This document shows positions 25,438 through 32,730 of a stretch of 37,974 bases of DNA, piece after piece. The stretch is from Flavobacteriaceae bacterium (GTDB lineage: Bacteria > Bacteroidota > Bacteroidia > Flavobacteriales > Flavobacteriaceae), in assembly GCA_002691685.1 (NCBI GenBank), contig NZIQ01000008.1, positions 1 to 37,974 on the forward strand. The letters run 5' to 3'. Under the pieces are notes generated by a model. That model was not told the origin of the DNA and did not search any database. It was given only the letters and a program-made list of their open reading frames with translations. A program made the position numbers and the translations under genes. Numbering within the stretch: the stretch's first letter is position 1; every line of letters starts with the position of its first letter.

Positions 25438-26412
25438 ATGAAAGCATTTAGTCCTTATATCGCACTTTTAGAAGACTTTTTTCAATCCAATTTAAAGTCT
25501 GAACCTCCTCATGGATTATACGACCCCATAACCTACATTATGGGTCTTGGAGGAAAAAGACTACGTCCTGCCCTACTCATGGCTTCAGGAGAATTATTTG
25601 GCGCCAAAAAAGAAGATTTAATTCAAGCGGCAGCGGCTATAGAATTGTTTCACAATTTTACCTTGGTACACGACGACATTATGGATGAAGCTCCACTGCG
25701 AAGGGGGCAAGAAACCATTCATCAAAAATGGGATCTTAATACCGGTATTCTATCTGGAGATGCTATGCTCATAAAGTCTTATCAGCTCTTTGAATCTTAT
25801 CCGGCCGAAGTACAGGTGCAATTGGTTCAACTTTTTTCAAAAACAGCACTAGAGGTTTGTGAAGGGCAGCAGTACGATGTTGAGTTTGAAAATCAGGAGA
25901 ATGTCGAATTAGCGAATTACATTAAAATGATTTCGTATAAGACTGCCGTACTTATTGCGGCTGCACTTAAAATGGGTGCAATTATTGCAAATGCATCTGA
26001 AAAAGAACAAGATCAACTCTACGATTTTGGATTGAATTTAGGAATTGCTTTTCAAATACAAGACGATTATTTAGACGCCTTTGCCGATCCTGAGAAGTTT
26101 GGCAAGCAAGTTGGTGGAGATATTGTCGAGAATAAAAAAACCATTCTAGTCATCAAAGCCCTTGAATTTGCATCTGAAAATCAGGAAGAAAAACTTCGTG
26201 ATTTACTCGCTACACAATCTGTAGACCAGAACCAAAAAGTAGAAACCGTAAAGCAACTTTTTGTAGACACAGGTTCTGCTGCATTTACAAAAGCTGAAGT
26301 AGAACGCTTCACCAAAATAGCATTTGCTTCTCTGGCTGAATTACACATCGCAAACGAAAAAAAGAAATTACTTTTTGACTTTGCGCAAGAATTGATGGTC
26401 AGAGATCTCTAA
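25438..26412 (+). CDS. Polyprenyl (probably geranylgeranyl) diphosphate synthase
   Basis: The 325-residue trans-prenyltransferase has GGKRLRP, the first aspartate-rich motif DDIMD (79-83) followed by LRRG, and the second motif QDDYLD near residue 212. The residue five places before the first motif is Phe74, and the motif has no two-residue insertion. In archaeal-type (type I) synthases this pattern gives C20 product. Together with the lycopene cyclase next door I infer GGPP for carotenoids, but farnesyl diphosphate remains possible. The ATG at 25438 is chosen over a TTG at 25423. The gene ends one base before the cyclase gene on the opposite strand. Confidence 0.88.
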   Translation: MKAFSPYIALLEDFFQSNLKSEPPHGLYDPITYIMGLGGKRLRPALLMASGELFGAKKEDLIQAAAAIELFHNFTLVHDDIMDEAPLRRGQETIHQKWDLNTGILSGDAMLIKSYQLFESYPAEVQVQLVQLFSKTALEVCEGQQYDVEFENQENVELANYIKMISYKTAVLIAAALKMGAIIANASEKEQDQLYDFGLNLGIAFQIQDDYLDAFADPEKFGKQVGGDIVENKKTILVIKALEFASENQEEKLRDLLATQSVDQNQKVETVKQLFVDTGSAAFTKAEVERFTKIAFASLAELHIANEKKKLLFDFAQELMVRDL

Positions 26413-27567
26413 CTAAAATCCTTTAACAACCCTACACAACAAAGCTTTTATAAAAGGCCATGGTTTTGGTGCTGCCATTACCATGACATCTTCGGTAAAT
26501 GAAGTTTTTTCTTCTAAGAATTTTAAAATAAGAGGCGCCTTTCTTCTCTTGAACAACGAGGTGAAAATAGCTGCGCCTTTTTCGTTCGATCGGTATAAAA
26601 TATCCAATAGAAGCATGTCATAAATCCAAAATTTTCCAGCAGAGTAAAAGTCTTTTAAATCTTTTTCTCTGCTTAAAAACAAGGCCAATGCTTTTGATTT
26701 TTCTTGAGAAGACTTAAATGTATATCCCGTACTAGCTTTAGTCCAACCCCCTGCCATACCAATAGGCATGATTTTAGAAGTAGTCTTTTTCCAAAGGGGG
26801 TAGCAACACATAGGTATATTACCGCTTTCTATCTGAATAACCTTGTAAGGTTTAAATGTCATCTCTTTGAGATAGCTGACTATTTCATCTTCGTACTCCT
26901 TTTTTGCAAGGGGTTCTGCAGAGAACAAGGTGTACTCTACTAGCGCTTTATTTTTCGAAAATGGGAGTACGTACATGAAGCGTGTGTTGCCTCTTTGTTC
27001 GACCGTAAAATCCATAAATTTTGGGGTGAGCTCATCAAAAACATCCTCTTCAGTCTCAACAAACCAGCCGATAAAATGCTGCTGTAAAACGGGATATTTT
27101 GTTTGATTTTTTAATTCTGGATAATTAAATCTTGAATCAAATACGAGCTTAGTTTGATAGGTGTTTTGCGATTGACACTGAATCGTAACCCCCTGGTCAG
27201 TCTCTACACAGTCTTGCACCTCCTCATGACGTATGAGAATGTTTTTGTGTTTGAGAAATTCAGCGTCAAAATGATGATGAAAAGCCGTGCCTTCAATCGT
27301 TTTGTAACGATAAGGATGCATTCGATGCAAGTAACTCTTTTGTTTATAGGCCACCTCAAATTGAGACCATTCATGCAGTAACAAATGATCGAGTTCACCT
27401 TCACCTCTTTCCCAATAACTCCAAGTTCGATCAAGTCTTTGGTCGTCACCACGATCTATAATCAGAATTCGCTTTTGACTAAAAAAAGGAATTTTGGTCA
27501 TTTCATAGGCTAAAAGAGTACCTGCCGCACCTGCACCTATAATTGTATAATCGAATTGTTCTTGCAC
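26413..27567 (-). CDS. crtY: Lycopene cyclase family protein
   Basis: The 384-residue flavoprotein-like enzyme has an N-terminal dinucleotide-binding motif (YTIIGAGAAGTLLAYEM), the segment RTWSYWER typical of CrtY/CrtL cyclases, and a conserved GMAGGWTKASTGYTF near residues 270-285. It closes the rings of lycopene to form beta-carotene, the precursor of zeaxanthin in many yellow flavobacteria. No ATG lies near the motif; GTG at 27567 gives the start MQEQFDYTIIG, and TTG at 27585 is the alternative. Phytoene synthase and desaturase genes are not in this window. Confidence 0.85.
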   Translation of the reverse strand: MQEQFDYTIIGAGAAGTLLAYEMTKIPFFSQKRILIIDRGDDQRLDRTWSYWERGEGELDHLLLHEWSQFEVAYKQKSYLHRMHPYRYKTIEGTAFHHHFDAEFLKHKNILIRHEEVQDCVETDQGVTIQCQSQNTYQTKLVFDSRFNYPELKNQTKYPVLQQHFIGWFVETEEDVFDELTPKFMDFTVEQRGNTRFMYVLPFSKNKALVEYTLFSAEPLAKKEYEDEIVSYLKEMTFKPYKVIQIESGNIPMCCYPLWKKTTSKIMPIGMAGGWTKASTGYTFKSSQEKSKALALFLSREKDLKDFYSAGKFWIYDMLLLDILYRSNEKGAAIFTSLFKRRKAPLILKFLEEKTSFTEDVMVMAAPKPWPFIKALLCRVVKGF

Positions 27568-27615
27568 TGTTGTAAATATACACAAAGGACTATTGATTAT
27601 TTTGAAATATCATTT

Positions 27616-27631
27616 TTTAGATTCATCTAAA
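27616..27631. promoter_or_regulatory. Inverted-repeat operator upstream of the DtxR-type gene
   Basis: TTTAGAT and ATCTAAA flank two bases (TC) to form a 7-2-7 inverted repeat, similar in form to MntR/DtxR boxes such as TTTAGGT-N2-ACCTAAA. It ends five bases before a TATTTTTG -7 candidate (27636-27643), so a bound repressor would cover the promoter. Autoregulation of the regulator and the ZIP transporter is likely. Confidence 0.65.
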
Positions 27632-27656
27632 TTTATATTTTTGTTAAAAAAAATAA

Positions 27657-28313
27657 ATGCTTAGTCGTAGCGAAGAAAATTACCTCAAAGCAATATTTCA
27701 TTTGAGAATAGAAAAAAACAGTGCCGTATCGACTACTGAATTGGCAGAACACCTCAATACCAAACCCTCTTCTGTCACCGATATGCTGCAAAGACTCAAT
27801 AGCAACAAATGGGTGGACTATCGCAAATACAGAGGGGTTATTCTAAGTCGAAATGGTGAACAAGCTGCACTAAAAATAATTCGTAAACACCGTTTGTGGG
27901 AAGTTTTTTTGGTAGAGCACCTAAACTTTAGTTGGGATGAAGTTCACGAAGTAGCTGAGCAACTAGAACACATTCAAAGTGAACAACTCACTTCTTCCTT
28001 AGATCAGTTTTTAAATTTCCCCAAATACGATCCTCACGGAGATCCCATTCCTGACGCAACACTTCAGCTCTCGAGAAGAACTAAAAAACTCTTGAGCAAT
28101 TTTAAACGAAAAGAATGTGGGGTTTGTATTGGCGTTAAGGACAGTTCCGCTGATTTCCTTAAGGTTCTCGACCGTCTATCGATTTCTTTAGGCAGTGAAA
28201 TCCAAATTATTGATATTGAAGAATTCGACCAAAGCATGAGGATTGCTGTCGATGGTCAACAAAAATACATCTCTACAAAAATCGCTTCTAACCTTTATTT
28301 AAATCCAATATGA
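27657..28313 (+). CDS. DtxR/MntR family metal-dependent regulator
   Basis: The 218-residue protein has an N-terminal winged helix (SEENYLKAIFHL, TTELAEHLNTKPSSVTDMLQRL) and the metal-binding and dimerisation domain with HRLWEVFLVEHL and EVHEVAEQLEHI. A C-terminal FeoA-like SH3 domain lies at about 150-218. Family members sense Mn(II) or Fe(II). The four-base overlap with a ZIP transporter gene suggests control of Mn, Zn or Fe import. An inverted repeat at its promoter is the probable binding site. Confidence 0.92.
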   Translation: MLSRSEENYLKAIFHLRIEKNSAVSTTELAEHLNTKPSSVTDMLQRLNSNKWVDYRKYRGVILSRNGEQAALKIIRKHRLWEVFLVEHLNFSWDEVHEVAEQLEHIQSEQLTSSLDQFLNFPKYDPHGDPIPDATLQLSRRTKKLLSNFKRKECGVCIGVKDSSADFLKVLDRLSISLGSEIQIIDIEEFDQSMRIAVDGQQKYISTKIASNLYLNPI

Positions 28314-29134
28314 TGAATGAAATAATAACTTATTTTGAATCTCTCAATCCTGTTTATGCGGCATTTTTAGCCACCTTATTCACTTGGGGATTAACTGCAG
28401 CTGGCGCTGCCTTAGTTTTTCTTTTTAAGAGTATGAATCGTGCAGTATTGGATGGAATGCTTGGGTTTACTGGAGGTGTAATGGTCGCTGCGAGTTTTTG
28501 GTCATTACTCGCGCCCGGAATTGAAATGAGTGAAGGAGAAGGATTTGTGAAAGTCATACCCGCTGCTGTTGGATTTTTGTTGGGCGCCATCTTTATTTTT
28601 TTACTCGATAAAGTACTTCCTCATTTACATATCAACTTCAAAGAATCTGAAAAGGAAGGTATTAAAACACCGTGGCATCGCACTACATTATTGACACTTG
28701 CTATTACTTTACACAACATTCCTGAAGGGCTTGCTGTAGGAGTTTTATTTGGGGGGGTGGCCGCAGGTTTTGAAGGAGCCTCAATAGGCGCGGCTGTGGC
28801 ACTTGCTCTCGGCATAGGATTACAAAATTTTCCTGAAGGATTAGCAGTCGCTATGCCACTGCGAAGAAGTGGTCTTTCACGCACCAAAAGCTTTTTATAC
28901 GGACAATCTTCTGCGATAGTTGAACCTATAGCTGCTGTACTAGGAGCTTGGGCAGTTCTGACTTTTGAACCTATTTTACCCTATGCCTTAAGTTTTGCTG
29001 CAGGCGCAATGATTTTTGTGGTTGTTGAAGAAGTCATTCCTGAAACCCAGCGTGACAAATACACCGATATAGCCTCTATGGGGTTTATCGGAGGGTTTAT
29101 AGCAATGATGTGTTTAGACGTAGCTTTAGGCTAG
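28310..29134 (+). CDS. ZIP family metal transporter (GufA/ZupT-like)
   Basis: The 274-residue protein has about eight membrane helices. The ZIP metal-site motifs are LHNIPEGLAVG in helix IV and LQNFPEGLAVAMP in helix V. It imports divalent metals such as Zn(II), Mn(II) or Fe(II). Translation is coupled to the DtxR-type regulator by ATGATG at the overlap. Its stop codon lies in the sequence CTAG shared with the stop of the gene on the opposite strand. Confidence 0.92.
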   Translation: MMNEIITYFESLNPVYAAFLATLFTWGLTAAGAALVFLFKSMNRAVLDGMLGFTGGVMVAASFWSLLAPGIEMSEGEGFVKVIPAAVGFLLGAIFIFLLDKVLPHLHINFKESEKEGIKTPWHRTTLLTLAITLHNIPEGLAVGVLFGGVAAGFEGASIGAAVALALGIGLQNFPEGLAVAMPLRRSGLSRTKSFLYGQSSAIVEPIAAVLGAWAVLTFEPILPYALSFAAGAMIFVVVEEVIPETQRDKYTDIASMGFIGGFIAMMCLDVALG

Positions 29135-29622
29135 AGACTTTGCGGTATTCGCTGCATGAGCTCTTCGAGTTCAAGTTTGTATTCATATTGCAAATCTTCA
29201 TGCAACTTTAGAATACTTTTTTCAGCGAGTAGAAGTTGTCTAAAGGCTATTTTTTGAATGACCCTGTCATTGATATAAGTTTCGAAATCCGCTGCAATAG
29301 AAACATAAGCCAAGAGCAAGCGTACTTCGACTTCTTTGTCGGCTGCGTATTTGATGTATTTTTTGAGCACGCGCAGTATCCGTCTACATCCCTTTCTTTT
29401 GTAGTAGGCCGTTTTTAATCGGTAATTTTCAAATTCTTCCTTAATTTCTAGGGTGATTTCATAAACATAAGTATCTAAATCATCTACTTCAAAAAGCAAA
29501 AAAGTCAATAGTTCTTTGTTTTCTTTTTTGAACTTGACCATTCGAAGTAAAAGTCCTATAAGCTCTTCTCTACCGAGTGTGCTTAACGTGTCTTTGAGTT
29601 GTTTTATCGAGGCTGTATCCAT
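29131..29622 (-). CDS. Conserved-looking helical protein of unknown function
   Basis: I do not recognise the family. The 163 residues are strongly charged and should be almost wholly helical (for example LKDTLSTLGREELIGLLLRM and KLELEELMQRIPQSL), with no signal peptide or membrane segment and a single cysteine. It stands alone on the minus strand and shares its stop region (four bases) with the ZIP gene. The regular heptads and even codon use argue that it is real, not a shadow. It may be a scaffold or a regulatory protein, but this is a guess. Confidence 0.7.
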   Translation of the reverse strand: MDTASIKQLKDTLSTLGREELIGLLLRMVKFKKENKELLTFLLFEVDDLDTYVYEITLEIKEEFENYRLKTAYYKRKGCRRILRVLKKYIKYAADKEVEVRLLLAYVSIAADFETYINDRVIQKIAFRQLLLAEKSILKLHEDLQYEYKLELEELMQRIPQSL

Positions 29623-29713
29623 TTTGTTTAAGGATGCTGTGAATTTATCGTGAATTTATGCCGTCAAACGATACCGTCATTATTTTGTAAGAATAATACT
29701 TAATTTTCATCTC

Positions 29714-29721
29714 TATATTTG
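29714..29721 (+). promoter_or_regulatory. -7 element of the S9 peptidase gene
   Basis: TATATTTG on the plus strand fits TAnnTTTG, 16 bases before the ATG at 29738. The nearest TTG is too far (26 bases) for an ideal -33 element. Confidence 0.4.
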
Positions 29722-29737
29722 AATAAACCCAAAAATC

Positions 29738-31765
29738 ATGACAAATAAGGTTCTTACTCTACTCCTTGTAACATTGCAGTTCACCTATGGTTTTCAAAAA
29801 GAATCACTACAACTCGATGATATTTTTGAACTGCAATACGCAAGTGATCCACAAATTTCTCCAGATGGAAGATACGTAGTCTATCGCAAAATGGGCCACG
29901 ATAAAATGAAAGATAGGGCAACAGGATCACTTTGGATTATGAAATCTGACGGTAGTGACCATCACAAACTCACTTCACGAGAAAAGAGCGAGTCTATTGC
30001 ACGCTGGTCACCCTCGGGAGATCGCATCGCTTTTGTAAGCAGCGCAGGTGAGGGCAGTGAGGTTTTTATATATTGGATGAAAAGCCAACAAAGTGCTAAA
30101 ATTTCTCAACTTGATCAAGGCCCGTCGAGTCTAACCTGGACTCCCGATGGTAAACATCTTGCTTTTAGCATGTTTATACCAAGTCCAGCTCCTGTCATCG
30201 CAAAGATTCCAGCAAAACCAAAAGGTGCTAAATGGGCTGCAAAACCCAGAGTAACTGACCGCTTAAAACACGAGTCCGACGGAAGAGGATATATGAAACC
30301 AGGATTTTCACACCTCTTTATTATGTCTGCCGAAGGCGGAGCAATGCGCCAATTGACAAGTGGAGATTACAATCATCGAGGGCAACTTAGTTTTTCTGCT
30401 GATGCCAAACGCCTTTACTTCTCTGCCAATCGAAATGAAAACTGGGAATACGATTTTAGAAACTCTGAAATCTACAGCCTAAACATGGATAATTTAGCCG
30501 TTACAGCGATTACGGACCGACAAGGACCAGACCGCATGCCCAAGGTTTCTCCTGACTGTCAATACATCGCTTATTTAAGCTTTGAAGATAAAGTTCAAGC
30601 GCACCAAAGCATGAAATTGCAATTGATGAAGCTAGATGGATCTGAAAAAATGGTACTTACCGATGAGCTCGATTTAGATATTAAAAATATGTATTGGGAT
30701 GCTAATGCCGGAGGTTTGTACCTCAGCTACGATGAAAACGGTAATGGAAAAATCGGATATATCGATTTGAAGAAAAAATTTAGACCTCTCGCATCGAATG
30801 TAGGAGGAACAACTATAGGCAGACCATACGCAAGTGGATCTATGAGTGTTTCAAACCAAGGAACTGTAGTTTACACGCACAGCACTCCGGAGCGCCCTTC
30901 GGATTTAGCTATAAAGCGTAAAAATAACAAAGCGCCTTACCTTATAACGCAACTCAACGAAGACCTTTTTGCAAATCGAACCTTGGGTCAAGTTGAAGAA
31001 ATATGGTACAGCTCAAGTTTTGATCAAAGACCAATTCAAGGTTGGATTGTTTATCCACCGAATTACGATGCCTCAAAAAAATATCCTTTCATGGTCGAAA
31101 ACCATGGAGGACCTATTTCAAATTACGGTGATCGTTTTTCATTTGAAATGCAATTGTATGCGGCTTCGGGATACATCGTGTTTTATCCAAACCCAAGAGG
31201 AAGTACAAGTTATGGAGAAGAGTTTGCGAATTTATTATATCACAATTATCCCGGTGAGGATTATATCGATGTTATGGACGGGGTTGACGCTTGTATCGCC
31301 AAAGGAATTGCTCATGAAGACCAACTCTTTGTAGCAGGTGGTAGTGCAGGTGGTATCATGTCAGCTTGGATGATAGGAAAAAATGATCGTTTCGAAGCGG
31401 CTGTTGTAGTTAAGCCCGTTGTAAATTGGATATCAAAAACCTTAGTGGCAGATAACTATTACGGTTATGCTAATACTAGATTTCCAGGTCAACCTTGGGA
31501 GAATTTCGAGGCTTATTGGAATTTCTCTCCGCTATCATTAGTAGAGAATATCCAAACCCCCACTATGGTAATGGTGGGCATGAATGATCTCAGAACACCT
31601 CCTAGTGAATCTAAGCAACTGTATCACGCTTTGAAACTCAGAAAAGTTGAAACGGTTTTGGTAGAAATTCCTGAGGCGAGTCATGGCATTGCGAATCGCC
31701 CGAGTAATCTTATGACCAAGATTGCGCATACTTTAGCATGGTTTAATCGATATACCACTTTATGA
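29738..31765 (+). CDS. Secreted S9 family (prolyl oligopeptidase-type) peptidase
   Basis: The 675-residue serine peptidase has a signal peptide (about 1-18) and a beta-propeller domain with TolB/WD40-like blades (repeats of 'SPDGRYVVY' and 'WSPSGDRIAF' type). A C-terminal alpha/beta-hydrolase domain follows. The catalytic triad is Ser536 (GGSAGG), Asp617 (GMNDLRTPP) and His649 (EASHGI). Such enzymes cut short peptides in the periplasm, often after proline or alanine. A DUF2141 gene overlaps its stop by four bases. Confidence 0.92.
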   Translation: MTNKVLTLLLVTLQFTYGFQKESLQLDDIFELQYASDPQISPDGRYVVYRKMGHDKMKDRATGSLWIMKSDGSDHHKLTSREKSESIARWSPSGDRIAFVSSAGEGSEVFIYWMKSQQSAKISQLDQGPSSLTWTPDGKHLAFSMFIPSPAPVIAKIPAKPKGAKWAAKPRVTDRLKHESDGRGYMKPGFSHLFIMSAEGGAMRQLTSGDYNHRGQLSFSADAKRLYFSANRNENWEYDFRNSEIYSLNMDNLAVTAITDRQGPDRMPKVSPDCQYIAYLSFEDKVQAHQSMKLQLMKLDGSEKMVLTDELDLDIKNMYWDANAGGLYLSYDENGNGKIGYIDLKKKFRPLASNVGGTTIGRPYASGSMSVSNQGTVVYTHSTPERPSDLAIKRKNNKAPYLITQLNEDLFANRTLGQVEEIWYSSSFDQRPIQGWIVYPPNYDASKKYPFMVENHGGPISNYGDRFSFEMQLYAASGYIVFYPNPRGSTSYGEEFANLLYHNYPGEDYIDVMDGVDACIAKGIAHEDQLFVAGGSAGGIMSAWMIGKNDRFEAAVVVKPVVNWISKTLVADNYYGYANTRFPGQPWENFEAYWNFSPLSLVENIQTPTMVMVGMNDLRTPPSESKQLYHALKLRKVETVLVEIPEASHGIANRPSNLMTKIAHTLAWFNRYTTL

Positions 31766-32187
31766 TCAGACGAGTACTCCCTCTAATTGCCTTTTTTACC
31801 TTTAGTTTTTCATCTTACGCTCAGCACACCCTTCGTGTTGAAATAAGTGGAGCTAGGGACCTTATTGGTGAGATGAGTGTAGCGATATACAATCAAAAGG
31901 ATGCTTTTTTAGATTTTAAAAAAGTCTATAAAGCCAAAACTCAAAAGGTATATAACGCTACAAATCTTTTGAGTTTTACCAATTTAGAACCAGGCGAGTA
32001 TGCTATTGCCGTTTTTCACGACGCCAATGTGAATCAAAAATTAGACAAGAATTTTTTAGGCATTCCCAAAGAGGCGCTTGGATTTTCTATTGGAAAAATG
32101 AAAGCTTTTGGACCTCCTACTTTTGAGGAGTGCAAATTTGTATTAGATGAAAATAAAACAATAAAAATTGAGCTTAGTAAGTGGTGA
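31762..32187 (+). CDS. DUF2141 family secreted protein
   Basis: The 141-residue protein has a signal peptide (cleavage near SYAQ) and one beta-sandwich domain with the DUF2141 landmarks LRVEISGARDLIGEMSVAIY, LEPGEYAIAVFHDAN, NFLGIPKEALGFS and GPPTFEECKF. The function of the family is unknown. Translation is coupled to the S9 peptidase (ATGA). Its 3' end overlaps that of the plug-like lipoprotein gene on the other strand by 14 bases. Confidence 0.85.
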   Translation: MIRRVLPLIAFFTFSFSSYAQHTLRVEISGARDLIGEMSVAIYNQKDAFLDFKKVYKAKTQKVYNATNLLSFTNLEPGEYAIAVFHDANVNQKLDKNFLGIPKEALGFSIGKMKAFGPPTFEECKFVLDENKTIKIELSKW

Positions 32188-32572
32188 TTTCTATGGCTCC
32201 GTTTCCACCTCTGGAACCATATTTTGAAGCCTCCGCTACTTTTACAACCTTAATAGATTTTACAGAGTTTGGGTCGATGAGTACACGTAAATCTCTAAAA
32301 GAATTTCCCACAATAAATCCATTGACAACGTAAAGAGGTTCGAAACTTTTTTCGCCATTAAACGAATTGGCTGCAGCCATTAAGACAGGAACTCCTCTTG
32401 ACATGAAAATTCCCGGTTTTTGACGCAAAAGATCCATCAGTGTCATAGAAGTTCTATTGCGATTATTAAGCTCATCCCTCAATTCACTAGCTCCTATTGT
32501 TGATGCCGATTTTGAACTCCCACAAGAGGCAATCAATAGCATTAGAAAAATGATTAAATAATTTTGTTTCAT
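32174..32572 (-). CDS. Stand-alone TonB-receptor plug-like lipoprotein
   Basis: The 132-residue protein has a lipoprotein signal (cysteine 17, LIASC) and a domain that matches the plug of TonB-dependent receptors. It has DLLRQKPGIF, a 'PLYVVNGFIVG' strand, 'IDPNSVKSIKVVK' and the closing YGSRGGNGAIEITTY. There is no beta-barrel. The start at 32572 is chosen because it forms an ATGA overlap with the small Cys-rich gene; an upstream ATG at 32584 is less likely. It is last in the feo operon, which suggests an envelope role in iron handling, but its action without a barrel is unknown. Confidence 0.82.
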   Translation of the reverse strand: MKQNYLIIFLMLLIASCGSSKSASTIGASELRDELNNRNRTSMTLMDLLRQKPGIFMSRGVPVLMAAANSFNGEKSFEPLYVVNGFIVGNSFRDLRVLIDPNSVKSIKVVKVAEASKYGSRGGNGAIEITTY

Positions 32573-32727
32573 TTGGAACCGCATTTACAATTTGATGATA
32601 CGCATGTGTGTTTGGATGACTTGTTTGTCTTATTCAATGGTAATAAAGAATACTTTAATACTCCAAAATGCTTTAACAAATAAGCCAAAGAAATGAATAA
32701 ACTGATTCCAACTAAAACATATTGCAT
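32569..32727 (-). CDS. FeoB-associated small Cys-rich membrane protein
   Basis: This frame of 52 codons starts at 32727, three bases after the feoB stop. It encodes one membrane helix (about residues 3-18), a basic segment and a C-terminal tail with three cysteines (42, 47, 49; TCVSSNCKCGSK). Small proteins of this plan are a known companion family of FeoB. The stop overlaps the next gene as ATGA, so the two are translationally coupled. It may dock on FeoB or pass on iron; this is inferred. Confidence 0.85.
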   Translation of the reverse strand: MQYVLVGISLFISLAYLLKHFGVLKYSLLPLNKTNKSSKHTCVSSNCKCGSK

Positions 32728-32730
32728 AGC

